Positions 1-8,684 of a stretch of DNA of 64,000 nt are shown here, piece after piece. Origin of the DNA: Acidobacteriota bacterium (lineage in GTDB: Bacteria; Acidobacteriota; Vicinamibacteria; Vicinamibacterales; CAVVIG01); NCBI GenBank assembly GCA_003222395.1, contig QHWB01000030.1:368593-432592 (forward strand), in the 5' to 3' direction. A program made the translations under genes and the position numbers. The notes beneath the pieces were generated by a model that worked only from the letters and a program-made list of their open reading frames with translations, did not search any database and was not told where the DNA came from. Every line of letters begins with the position of its first letter. Within the stretch, counting starts at the first letter, position 1.

Positions 1-2663
1 GGCAGGCGACCGCCGGTGTCGTATCGGTGCAGACCAAGTCGGGTTCCAATGCGCTGCACGGCACCGGATACGAGTTCCACCTCGACGATCGGCTGGAGGC
101 GCGCAATCCGTTCTCGCAGGCGGTGGCCGATCCGCTCACGGGCAAGTTCATCCCCGACACGAAGCGCAATCAGTTCGGCGGATCGCTCGGTGGACCAATT
201 CAAAAAGACAAGATCTTCTTCTTCGGCGACTATCAAGGCCTGCGGAGCAACATCGGCGGCTCACGGCTGTTAACGGTGCCGACGGCCGCCGCGCGCAACG
301 GCGATTTCAGCGCGTACGGCGTGAACATCTTCGATCCGCTCAGCGGGGCGACGCCGGCTCAGCGCGCGCAGTTCCCGAACAACGTCATTCCCTCGCGGCA
401 GCTTTCGCCGCAGGCGCTGGCCATCCTCAAGCTGATTCCGCTCCCGAATCGTCCCGGCACCGACAACGGCACGCTCAATAATTTCGTCGCGTCCGGCAGC
501 GAGCCGTTCAACGACGACACGTTCGACACACGAATCGACGATCGCGTCAACGAGCGACTCAATGTGTTCGGCCGCTACAGCTTCGCGACGTTCGACCGCA
601 ACGGTCCGACGGCCTTCGGACCTGGCGGCGGCCAGGAGCTTGTCTCGCTCGGAGGCGTCTCGAAGGTCAAGAACCACAGCCTCGCCACCGGGTTCGATCG
701 GACGATCGGCAGCAACATGACGGCCGATTTCCGCTTCGGATGGTTCAAGTACAAGGTGGACGTGCTGCCGTTCGACTTCGGGACGACGCCGGCGAAGGAC
801 GCGGGCATTCCGGGATTGAATCTGGACAACAACTTCACCTCGGGCCTCTTCGGCGGGTTCATCGGAGAAGACAGCGATAGCCGCCGAATCCGTTTCGGCT
901 CCGGACTCGGCGTGAACCGGTGCAACTGTCCGCTCGACGAAGACGAGAAACAGATGCAGCTGGTCGGCAACCTCACACGTCTCATCGGCAACCACACCGC
1001 CAAGTTCGGCCTCGATGTTCGTCGAGCCTGGAACCTGCGCGTCCCGAGCGACCGTCATCGGTCCGGCGAATTGAACTTCCGCAACGAGCGGACGCAGGGC
1101 CCGGAGGGTGGCGGACTCGCGCTCGCCTCGTTCCTGCTCGGCGATGTCACGCGTTTCACGCGCTACACCAGCCCGACGACGGACGCGTCCGAGCGGCAAT
1201 GGCGGACGGCGTACTACGCACAGGACACCTGGCGCGCGACGCCGAAGCTGACGTTGAACTACGGTCTGCGCCTCGACATCATCAACCCGCAGACCGTGAA
1301 CGGCGACGGAAAGGGCGGCTTCCTGCTGATGACCGTGAACGATCGGCAGATCGACATCACCTCGCCCAACATTCGCGTCGCCGGCATCGGCGGCATCGGC
1401 CTGAACGGCAACATCAAGAACACGCTGAACTGGGCGCCCCGGGTCGGCGTCACGTATCAGCTGAACGACAAAACGGTGCTGCGCACCGGTTACGGCCGCA
1501 GCTACGACCTCGGCGTGTTCGGATCGATTTTCGGCCACACGGTGACGCAGAACCTGCCGGTGCTGTCAGCGCAGGAGCTGAACGCTCCGCAGAATTTCGC
1601 GGCGGTGTTCAACTTGAAAGATGGTCCGTCGCCGGCCGTCTTTCCTGCTGTTCCGTCCAACGGCCTGCTGCCGCTGCCGGACGGCGTCTTCGCGCGTGTG
1701 CTCCCGGATAAACAGCACCCACCCGCCGTCGACGCCTACAACGTCACCGTGCAGCGCGAGCTCACGTCGGACATTTCAGTCGAGGCCGCCTACGTCGGCA
1801 ACCGCGGCGCGCGCGTGTTCATCGGCGACGGTCCGTCCATCAACGGCAACCAGCCGAGGCTCGACGGATTTCCTAACGTGGCGACCGATCTTCGAAAGCC
1901 CTATTTCCAGCGGTACGGATGGACGCAGGGCGTCGACATCTACTGCAACTGCGGCACGAACCGCTACGATTCATTGCAGACGAAACTGACCAAGCGATTC
2001 TCGAAAGGGTATTCGATCTTCGCGCAGTACACGTTGCAGCGCGAGCGTCAACACGGCGGCGATCAGTTCTTCTATCTGCCCGACCTGGAGTACGGGCCCG
2101 CCGACTGGGATCGCGCGCACAATTTCTCGCTGGCGACGACGTACGAGCTCCCGATCTTCAAGAACAATCGGCTGCTCGGCGGCTGGCAGTTCAATCAGGC
2201 GACGACCATTCAAAGCGGGTTGCCGTTCAACGTGACCTATCGCGACGCCGACGCGGACCGCGACACCGGTCCGAACCGTCCGAATCTCGTTGGCGACCCA
2301 ATGGCGGGGGGCGGCACACGCGATCGATGGTTCAACGCGGCGCCGATTGCGAGCTCCGGCAGCGCGTTTTCACGGCCGGCGAAAGGGACCTTCGGCAACC
2401 TGCCGCGAAACGCGCTAACGGGCCCCGGCTACTGGCGAACCGACGCGTCGCTGTTCAAGCGGTTCAGTTTCGCCACCGGGCAGGCGATCGAATTCCGCAT
2501 CGAGGCGGTCAACGTCTTCAACCACGTGAACCTCGGCAACCCGGACTCGGAGATCGGCGTGCCGGGCAACAACAATCCGAACGCAGGCCGGATCACGTCG
2601 ACCGCGTACTTCGGCTTGGATCCGCAGCGGAACTTCCAGTTCGCGTTCAAGTACGTCTTTTAA
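1..2663 (+). CDS. TonB-dependent receptor, Oar-like (5' end outside window)
   Basis: The reading frame is open from base 3 and starts inside the plug domain (GVVSVQTKSGSNALHG, the usual end of an Oar-type plug), so the signal peptide, carboxypeptidase-regulatory-like domain and most of the plug lie upstream of the window. The remaining ~885 residues are an outer-membrane beta-barrel with alternating aromatic strands and the typical receptor segments WRATPKLTLNYGLRLD and WAPRVGVTYQL. The chain ends in KYVF; a C-terminal Phe is the usual outer-membrane assembly signal. In the family this is a channel energised by TonB-ExbB-ExbD that takes up large glycans or other substrates; the substrate cannot be read from the sequence. 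The GTG at 27 is only an internal codon, not the start. A hairpin follows the stop. Confidence 0.93.
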   Translation, partial: QATAGVVSVQTKSGSNALHGTGYEFHLDDRLEARNPFSQAVADPLTGKFIPDTKRNQFGGSLGGPIQKDKIFFFGDYQGLRSNIGGSRLLTVPTAAARNGDFSAYGVNIFDPLSGATPAQRAQFPNNVIPSRQLSPQALAILKLIPLPNRPGTDNGTLNNFVASGSEPFNDDTFDTRIDDRVNERLNVFGRYSFATFDRNGPTAFGPGGGQELVSLGGVSKVKNHSLATGFDRTIGSNMTADFRFGWFKYKVDVLPFDFGTTPAKDAGIPGLNLDNNFTSGLFGGFIGEDSDSRRIRFGSGLGVNRCNCPLDEDEKQMQLVGNLTRLIGNHTAKFGLDVRRAWNLRVPSDRHRSGELNFRNERTQGPEGGGLALASFLLGDVTRFTRYTSPTTDASERQWRTAYYAQDTWRATPKLTLNYGLRLDIINPQTVNGDGKGGFLLMTVNDRQIDITSPNIRVAGIGGIGLNGNIKNTLNWAPRVGVTYQLNDKTVLRTGYGRSYDLGVFGSIFGHTVTQNLPVLSAQELNAPQNFAAVFNLKDGPSPAVFPAVPSNGLLPLPDGVFARVLPDKQHPPAVDAYNVTVQRELTSDISVEAAYVGNRGARVFIGDGPSINGNQPRLDGFPNVATDLRKPYFQRYGWTQGVDIYCNCGTNRYDSLQTKLTKRFSKGYSIFAQYTLQRERQHGGDQFFYLPDLEYGPADWDRAHNFSLATTYELPIFKNNRLLGGWQFNQATTIQSGLPFNVTYRDADADRDTGPNRPNLVGDPMAGGGTRDRWFNAAPIASSGSAFSRPAKGTFGNLPRNALTGPGYWRTDASLFKRFSFATGQAIEFRIEAVNVFNHVNLGNPDSEIGVPGNNNPNAGRITSTAYFGLDPQRNFQFAFKYVF

Positions 2664-2672
2664 ACTACTTGG

Positions 2673-2692
2673 CGGTGGGGCCCACCCCACCG
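2673..2692. terminator. Hairpin between convergent genes
   Basis: A perfect 8-bp inverted repeat, CGGTGGGG / CCCCACCG with a 4-base loop, starts 9 bases after the receptor stop and 54 bases before the end of the convergent GWxTD-like gene. There is no clear T-run on either side, so it may be a weak bidirectional terminator or only an mRNA-stabilising hairpin. Confidence 0.45.
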
Positions 2693-2745
2693 TCTGTCGC
2701 GCCTCGACCTCGCTCGCCGCGGTGGTTGGACGCGACTTTCCGGTT

Positions 2746-3351
2746 TTAAGGATTCACGATCGATCGCTGCGCGACCTTTTCCCTCCAGCGCTCGAAGATG
2801 TCGCGGTTCTCAATTCGATCGCTGCGTCCCGGTTCCACGATGAAGCTGATTTCGGCCGATGGGCGCTCGATAATCTTCAGCAGTTCGTCCGCCGTGCTGC
2901 GGTCGTACACCCACGTGTGCCATTCGGTTGTCTCGAACGCCGTGCTCGGCAGACCCATCTTTCCTGGCGTGATCATCTCGGGCGATCTGTTCAGCGGTCC
3001 AATCGTCTGACGCTCCGCCGACGGCGCGCCCAAGACGACCAACACGCGGCCTCGCGCTGTTAGCGAACCTGGGTTTTTTCCGATCGCGAATCGACCATCG
3101 GCGGTCCGGATTCTTGCTAAAACGATCTCCCTGAACTCGTTTCTCTCGGTCATTGGCGTTGGATCGCGACGCCGCCAATAGGATTCGCGAAATCGCTCGC
3201 GGGCTCCTTCCGACTGCAGTGTCTTCCATTCTTTTTGTTCGTCCGACGTAAGAAAGTACGCCTCCGGAGATGTGGACCAGTCCTGCAGCGAGCGGTCTTT
3301 CACTGCCGACTCGCTCAAGGCAACGAACAGCAAGACTTCAAACCCAGTCAT
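2746..3351 (-). CDS. GWxTD-domain-like protein with a degenerate signature
   Basis: About 201 residues. The pattern YFLTSDEQKEWKTL, then an Arg-rich FRESYWRRRDPTP stretch and NEFREIVLARI, is the usual lead-in of the GWxTD domain, an acidobacterial and Bacteroidetes family of unknown function. Where the family normally has G-W-x-T-D-R-G, this protein reads GSLTARGR, followed by the conserved LVVLGAP. The signature Trp and Asp are therefore missing. ATG at 3351 is chosen; a GTG at 3360 is also in frame. No strong ribosome binding site is visible. The first ~14 residues are mildly hydrophobic, a possible short signal peptide. The gene is convergent with the TonB receptor. The function is unknown. 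Confidence 0.75.
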   Translation of the reverse strand: MTGFEVLLFVALSESAVKDRSLQDWSTSPEAYFLTSDEQKEWKTLQSEGARERFRESYWRRRDPTPMTERNEFREIVLARIRTADGRFAIGKNPGSLTARGRVLVVLGAPSAERQTIGPLNRSPEMITPGKMGLPSTAFETTEWHTWVYDRSTADELLKIIERPSAEISFIVEPGRSDRIENRDIFERWREKVAQRSIVNP

Positions 3352-3402
3352 GGACCGCACCGCTCATTGAGCGATCACGTGAACCGGAATCGCAACAAGT
3401 GA

Positions 3403-3786
3403 CTAATGGCAGGAGACGGTGAGCGGGTGAGTCAGTGAACATGTTTCACCATCTCCGCTACCGCTCAAACTGACCGTGTAACTGCCGTTGGCGTAGGTGT
3501 GAGTCCAACGGCACTCGGCTGGCGTCCCCGGGCTACTGGCCCACGCGTCACATGCAGTAGACCCGTCTCCCGGATCAGTGTGATTGTGCCGCGGGTTGGT
3601 TGTCGGGCTACTAACCGAAGAATAGATATCGTATTGGCTACAGTCGGCCGTGGGGTTAACACTCAGGCTACAGCTGATCACCGTGGCGTGAGGTCTGGGC
3701 GCCAACAGAGTCACAAGCAGCGCGACGGTAGCGACGATGGATCCACAGACAATTCGCGATGTCTTCTTGCTGTTTTGGGCCGTCAT
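3403..3786 (-). CDS. Small exported cysteine-rich protein with a PKD-like tail
   Basis: 127 residues. The start is ATG 3786, preceded by a good GGAGG at 3792-3797; a TTG at 3801 is in frame but lies next to that Shine-Dalgarno and is less likely. The N-terminus has a basic segment and a hydrophobic helix (IVATVALLVTLLA) typical of a signal peptide. The mature part contains six Cys after the signal helix, suggesting disulfides in the periplasm or outside the cell. The segment HTYANGSYTVSLSGSGDG resembles the last strands of a PKD/Ig-like fold. No enzyme motif is visible. The gene sits 43 bases upstream of the GWxTD-like gene on the same strand and may share its transcript. Confidence 0.7.
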   Translation of the reverse strand: MTAQNSKKTSRIVCGSIVATVALLVTLLAPRPHATVISCSLSVNPTADCSQYDIYSSVSSPTTNPRHNHTDPGDGSTACDAWASSPGTPAECRWTHTYANGSYTVSLSGSGDGETCSLTHPLTVSCH

Positions 3787-4049
3787 ATCAATCCTCCTCA
3801 ATAGAGCTAGCGCCGCCGGTGCAGCAATGTCAGTACCATGGAACTAACGCGAATCTATCGCACGTTCGGCGTGATTGCCGCGCGATTCGTGTGAATCAAG
3901 ACGACTCCCTACCATTCGCAGAGTCGAAAGGACTAACGTTGGTTCGTACCGATCCACGATGCATGAATGCGGCTGGGAGTCGGTGAGAAAGAACAGCTAT
4001 TGCGGTACTGCACGCCGTAACTCAACTACTATGCGCCGCCGCGTGCTGA
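3787..4049. other. Intergenic stretch, no gene seen
   Basis: 263 bases between the 5' end of the small cysteine-rich gene and the 3' end of the trehalase gene. Frames here have biased but non-coding-looking translations. Only a short GATTC-GTGT-GAATC hairpin near 3883-3896 was noted. The promoter of the small gene should lie here, but no convincing -35/-10 pair was found. Confidence 0.4.
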
Positions 4050-5747
4050 TCATCGATGAGCTGAAGACTCTGTCAGCGCACGAGTCGTACCCTTTGTTTG
4101 CGCTCGAATGACGCGGGCGAAAGCGTCAGTTGCTCCGCGCGGGTCTGTCGTTGCCCGCTGCCTTCGATTCAATCCAGCCAGCAACTCCAGCACTGTGGAG
4201 TTCGTCCAGCCGAACCCAACTTCATTCGACGTATAGCCAAACCGCAACCCTGCGCCGAGATCCGACGAGCGGCGTTGGACGTCGTACTTCTCGACAATGG
4301 TTCCATGCGCCGCGAACTCGTCGACGACGAGCGACACCCACTTGCGGGCGATCCGATCCGCCGCCGCGTGGTAGCCGTAGCGGCGCAGGCCGTCCACCGC
4401 GATGAGCTGAAGCGGCGCCCAGCCAAACGGCGCGTCCCACTGACTTCCGCTCGTCTGGGTGCTCGTCAGGATTCCTCCCGGCGCTTCGAAGCGCGAAAGG
4501 CTGCCGATCACCCGCGCGGCCTGCTGTGTCGAGGCCATTCCCGCCCACAACGGATAGAACGTCGTCGCAAACGGGTACGCGCGGCGCCGCCCGGTTTCGA
4601 AGTTGTAGTCGAAGTAGAGTCCCGCCTGCGGATCCCATAAGTACCGATCGACGAGCTCCCGGCGTCGCTGCGCCCGCCGCTGCCACTCGGCCGCGGCCTT
4701 CGGATTGCCGAGGAGATTGTGAATGCGGCCGGCGTCCTGCTCCATCCGGTACAGCAGGACGTTCAGACAAACCGGCGCGTAGTCGATGATCGCCGCGCTG
4801 AACGGTCCGAAGCGGTTCGACGGATCGAAGCCCGACTCGCGCATCGACCGATCGCCTTTGTAGAAGCGATCGGTGAGCGCGTCGGCGGCGCGGTCGTAGA
4901 ACTGCGCCACGTCGTAGTCGTCGACCTGGTGCGTGCGGTAGTACTCACGCACGCGATCGTAATGCGTCCGGCCCTGCGCATCGCGTTCGTCGGAGACGAC
5001 CTCGGGCGCCGGCCCGTTCCCGAGATCGAAATAGCGCGAGAGCCCGATCGATTCGATGAGGTGCGGCGGCGTCGTCCAGAAGCGATAGTAGCGATCGATG
5101 GCCGGCAGCGTCGACCGGAGCCAGACGCGATCGTGCGTGTTGTCGTACACGCCAAGAATCATCTCGGTCAGGAACGGCGGCTGCGACCTGGTGAGGAAGT
5201 ACGTGCGGTTCGCGTTGAGGATCATGCCGTAGTGCGCGATCTCGTACAGAAAATTGTCGGTCATGCTTCGCGCGAGCGCGAGCTCGTTGTCGCGCAGAAG
5301 CCCGCGCTGAATGAAGTAGCTGTCCCAGCCGTACATCTCGTTGAAGCGGCCACCCGGCACGACGTACGGATATGGCAGGTACAGCAGGCCGTGGTCGCGG
5401 ATCTGGTCCGGTCGCTCGGGCAGCGTGCGAAGCTCGATGTTTCGGAAATCGTCCGCGGAGAGAACGCCGCGCAGCCTCTGCTCCGTGCCGGTGCGGTCCT
5501 CATCGGCCGCGAGGTACACGGGCGACGGCTCGCCCGGCGCGCGCCGGATTTTCGGGTCCGGGGCGGCCTTCGCAAGGTCCCGCGTCGAGCGCGTGAGCGC
5601 GCTCCACGTGCGCTTGATGTACTGGCGGATCTCCTGCAGTTGAGTCGACGAGGGAAAGGTCTCCTGAGGCCGCGCGGCAGATGCCGCGATCGACACGAGT
5701 GCCGCCATCAGGAAAGCGATCGGACGGGTAGAACGCGTGAACGTCAC
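4050..5747 (-). CDS. treA: Periplasmic trehalase, GH37
   Basis: 565 residues. It hydrolyses alpha,alpha-trehalose to two glucose molecules. Both GH37 signatures are present: PGGRFNEMYGWDSYF at residues 131-145 and QWDAPFGWAP at 436-445. ESGFD corresponds to the region of the catalytic acid Asp of the E. coli enzyme, and VEKYDV followed by EVGFGWTNS corresponds to the region of the base Glu. The N-terminus (basic residues, then IAFLMAALVSIAASAA) is a signal peptide, so the enzyme is exported. The start is GTG 5747 with GAGAGG seven bases upstream. The length fits TreA-type enzymes. The gene is divergent from the cytochrome operon, and the two starts share 65 bases. No regulator is adjacent. 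Confidence 0.93.
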   Translation of the reverse strand: MTFTRSTRPIAFLMAALVSIAASAARPQETFPSSTQLQEIRQYIKRTWSALTRSTRDLAKAAPDPKIRRAPGEPSPVYLAADEDRTGTEQRLRGVLSADDFRNIELRTLPERPDQIRDHGLLYLPYPYVVPGGRFNEMYGWDSYFIQRGLLRDNELALARSMTDNFLYEIAHYGMILNANRTYFLTRSQPPFLTEMILGVYDNTHDRVWLRSTLPAIDRYYRFWTTPPHLIESIGLSRYFDLGNGPAPEVVSDERDAQGRTHYDRVREYYRTHQVDDYDVAQFYDRAADALTDRFYKGDRSMRESGFDPSNRFGPFSAAIIDYAPVCLNVLLYRMEQDAGRIHNLLGNPKAAAEWQRRAQRRRELVDRYLWDPQAGLYFDYNFETGRRRAYPFATTFYPLWAGMASTQQAARVIGSLSRFEAPGGILTSTQTSGSQWDAPFGWAPLQLIAVDGLRRYGYHAAADRIARKWVSLVVDEFAAHGTIVEKYDVQRRSSDLGAGLRFGYTSNEVGFGWTNSTVLELLAGLNRRQRATTDPRGATDAFARVIRAQTKGTTRALTESSAHR

Positions 5748-5783
5748 CGTGAAGCCTCTCGCGCGGCGTCGGTTTGCTTGGTG

Positions 5784-5789
5784 TATCTT
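5784..5789 (+). promoter_or_regulatory. Possible -10 element of the cytochrome operon
   Basis: TATCTT lies 23 bases before the chosen GTG start, inside the short divergent gap with trehalase. No convincing -35 was found, so this is a weak call. Confidence 0.25.
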
Positions 5790-5812
5790 ACGGCGACCGG
5801 AGCAGGTTTGAC

Positions 5813-8680
5813 GTGGCGTGGCGAAGCTTCATGCGTGGCCGTTCTCACGGTCCGACGCTATTTGTCGTCGGGTTCGCGCTGCTGCTCGTCAACAGCGCGT
5901 ACCTGGCGGCGTTCTCGGACGCGACGTTGTTCTATTTCGTCAACGTCGCGGTACACGGCCCGCTCGGTCTCGCGCTGGCGGCGGCGGTATCGATCGATCT
6001 CGCGCGCCGTAAGCCGCGGCTTTCAGCGGTGGCGTCGATCGCCGGCGCGGTGCTGATCGTCGCCGCGGCAACCGGCCTGATCGTCATGGTGCGTGGAGCG
6101 ACGACGCCCCATCGGTGGCTCGTGCGGACGCATGTCGTCTTCAGCGTCGGCGGCGCCGCGTTTCTGCTGTTCGCGTTGTTCACCGCAGCCCGGCGATCCG
6201 AAAGTGCGCGCGTCAGACGCCGCGCGATGCTCTATCCGCTGACAGGATGCGCGCTCGTCGCCGCGGCGCTCGGCGGCTCGAACGTTGCCGAGCGGCAACG
6301 GCAGCAACAATTTCGAATTCAGAACCCGGCGACGCCGCCGGTCTCGATGGCGGGCGAAGGCGCCGGTCCCAACGGACCGTTCTTTCCCTCGTCCGCCGAC
6401 ACGACCCGCGGCGGCATCATCCCCGCCGACTTCTTCACGACGAGCGCGGCCTGCGGGCGCTGCCACACCGACATCTACAACCAGTGGAAATCGTCGGTGC
6501 ACCACTTCTCGTCGTTCAACAATCAGTGGTACCGCAAATCGATCGAGTACATGCAGGACGTCGTCGGCACGCGCCCCTCGAAATGGTGCGCCGGGTGCCA
6601 CGACCACGCCGTGTTCTTCAACGGACGGTTCGACCGGCCGATCAGGGAGCAGATTGCGACGCCCGAAGCGCAGGCGGGGCTCGCGTGCACGTCGTGCCAC
6701 TCCATCGTTCACGTGAGGAGCTCGATGGGCCAGGGCGATTTCGTCATCGAGTACCCGCCGCTGCACGATCTGGCGGCGAGCGAGCGCCCTGCGCTGCGCT
6801 GGCTGCACGATCGCCTGCTGTATCTCGATCCGGCGCCGCACCGCAACGCCTTCCTGAAGCCGTTCCATCGCGAGCAGACTGCCGAATTCTGCTCGGTGTG
6901 TCACAAGGTGCACCTCGACGTCCCGGTCAACAGCTATCGCTGGATTCGCGGCTTCAACGAGTACGACAACTGGCAGGCGTCCGGCGTCTCGGGACAGGGC
7001 GCGCGATCGTTCTACTATCCGGCGACCTCTCAGAAATGCGCCGACTGCCACATGCCGCTCGTCGACTCCGACGACCCGGCGGCGAAAAACGGCAAGGTGC
7101 GATCGCATCGATTCCCTGGCGCGAACACGGCCATACCTTTCGTGAACCACGATGCGGAACAACTGAAGACCGTTGAATCGTTTCTGCGCGACGGGCAGAT
7201 TTCAGTGGACATCTTCGGCTTCGCGCGCGTGGCGGAAGGCGGCGCCCGCGATCGCGCCGTCGCAGCCTCCGAGCCGCGCCTCTCGAGCACGTTCGCCGTC
7301 GGCGAAGAGTCGATGAACTTCGGCGCCGCGGCTGCGTCGCTCGCGCCGGCCGCCGACGTGATTGCGCCGGTCGATCGCGTCGCGGCAACCGTGCGCCGCG
7401 GCGAATCGCTGCGTCTCGACGTCGTCGTCCGCACGCGCAAGGTCGGACATTTCTTCCCTGGCGGCACCGTCGATGCGTTCGACGTCTGGGTGGAGCTCCA
7501 GGCGATCGACGACAAAGGTCAGCCGCTCTTTCACAGCGGCGCCCTGGCGCCGGGCGGCGGTCCCGTCGATCCCGCCGCGCATTTCTACCGAAGCCTCCAG
7601 CTCGACGAGCACGGCAACATCATTAATAAGCGCAACGCCTGGATGACGCGGTCGGTGGCCTACGTGCGGCTCATCCCGCCCGGCGCGGCCGACACGATTC
7701 ACTATCGAATCGACATCCCGGAGAACGCGGGCAGCCGAATCTTCCTGCGCGCCCGCGTGAACTACCGGAAGTTCGCGTGGTGGAACACGCAGTGGGCGTT
7801 CGCCGGCGTTCGCGACCCCGCCGATCCGCATCCTTCCGTGACGCCGGCGCATGACGACGGCCGATGGCTGTTCAACGGCGAGACGTCCGGCGTGTCCGGA
7901 GAGATCAAGGCGATTCCCGATATTCCGGTCACCGTCATGGCGCAGGCCGAGGCGTCGCTCGACGTCGTCCCTCGCGGCGCACACGTTCCCGACGCGAAGC
8001 CGTTCCTCGACAAGTCCGTCCGCGAGCGATGGAACGATTACGGGATCGGGCTGCTGCTGCAGGGCGATCTGAAAGGCGCGGAGGCGGCGTTCCTGAAAGT
8101 CACTGAGATGGATCCCGCGTACGCGGACGGCTGGGTGAACGTGGCGCGCGCCCAAATCCAGGAAGGAAATGTCAGCGCCGCCGAACCGCTGCTGCGCCGC
8201 GCCCTCGCGCTCGACAGCCAACTGGCCCGCGCGCATTTCTTCCTCGGCACGGTGTTGAAGACGCTGGGCCAGTACGACGAGGCGCTCGCGCATCTGCGCA
8301 CCACCGCGGCACAATATCCGCGAGATCGCGTCGTCCTCAATCAAATCGGCCGCATTCTCTTTCTGCAGCGGCGGTTCGACGAGGCGATCCCGGCGTTCAA
8401 GCAGGTGCTGACGATCGATCCCGAGGATCTGCAGGCGCACTACAACCTGATGCTCTGCTATCAGGGTGCCGGCAATGCCACGCTTGCCGAGACCGAGCAG
8501 GCGCTGTACGCGCGTTTCAAGGCGGACGAGTCGTCGCAGTTCATCACCGGATCGTTCCGGCTGCGATCACCGGACGACAACAACGAGCGCCAGTCGATTC
8601 ACGAACATCGCTCGGCGCGCACGGCTCCACCGTCCCCGGCGCCCAGGCGTCTGCGGCAGGCGAGCACAGGCGGATTCTGA
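5813..8680 (+). CDS. Membrane-anchored pentaheme cytochrome c with C-terminal TPR
   Basis: About 955 residues. The N-terminal ~170 residues carry four to five hydrophobic helices. A periplasmic domain follows with five CxxCH heme-binding motifs at residues 214 (CGRCH), 259 (CAGCH), 292 (CTSCH), 360 (CSVCH) and 409 (CADCH), in the style of the cytochrome c554 family. A beta-rich region follows (about 480-730), then about five TPR repeats at 741-905. GTG 5813 is preferred because of GGAGCAGG at 5799-5806; ATG 5831 is an alternative. The TTG at 5774 would place the putative -10 inside the gene and is unlikely. The next gene starts four bases after the stop. A role in periplasmic electron transfer is inferred from the hemes; the partner is unknown. 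Fusion of a multiheme domain to TPR suggests a scaffold for a surface complex. Confidence 0.88.
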   Translation: MAWRSFMRGRSHGPTLFVVGFALLLVNSAYLAAFSDATLFYFVNVAVHGPLGLALAAAVSIDLARRKPRLSAVASIAGAVLIVAAATGLIVMVRGATTPHRWLVRTHVVFSVGGAAFLLFALFTAARRSESARVRRRAMLYPLTGCALVAAALGGSNVAERQRQQQFRIQNPATPPVSMAGEGAGPNGPFFPSSADTTRGGIIPADFFTTSAACGRCHTDIYNQWKSSVHHFSSFNNQWYRKSIEYMQDVVGTRPSKWCAGCHDHAVFFNGRFDRPIREQIATPEAQAGLACTSCHSIVHVRSSMGQGDFVIEYPPLHDLAASERPALRWLHDRLLYLDPAPHRNAFLKPFHREQTAEFCSVCHKVHLDVPVNSYRWIRGFNEYDNWQASGVSGQGARSFYYPATSQKCADCHMPLVDSDDPAAKNGKVRSHRFPGANTAIPFVNHDAEQLKTVESFLRDGQISVDIFGFARVAEGGARDRAVAASEPRLSSTFAVGEESMNFGAAAASLAPAADVIAPVDRVAATVRRGESLRLDVVVRTRKVGHFFPGGTVDAFDVWVELQAIDDKGQPLFHSGALAPGGGPVDPAAHFYRSLQLDEHGNIINKRNAWMTRSVAYVRLIPPGAADTIHYRIDIPENAGSRIFLRARVNYRKFAWWNTQWAFAGVRDPADPHPSVTPAHDDGRWLFNGETSGVSGEIKAIPDIPVTVMAQAEASLDVVPRGAHVPDAKPFLDKSVRERWNDYGIGLLLQGDLKGAEAAFLKVTEMDPAYADGWVNVARAQIQEGNVSAAEPLLRRALALDSQLARAHFFLGTVLKTLGQYDEALAHLRTTAAQYPRDRVVLNQIGRILFLQRRFDEAIPAFKQVLTIDPEDLQAHYNLMLCYQGAGNATLAETEQALYARFKADESSQFITGSFRLRSPDDNNERQSIHEHRSARTAPPSPAPRRLRQASTGGF

Positions 8681-8684
8681 TTCC

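Noticed and set aside
3875-4111. A small plus-strand frame between the cysteine-rich gene and trehalase
   Set aside because: It overlaps the end of the trehalase gene, has no ribosome binding site, and its codon use is unlike the neighbours.
4719-6056. A plus-strand frame antisense to trehalase and running into the cytochrome gene
   Set aside because: The trehalase signatures and the heme motifs lie in other frames; this translation has no domain.
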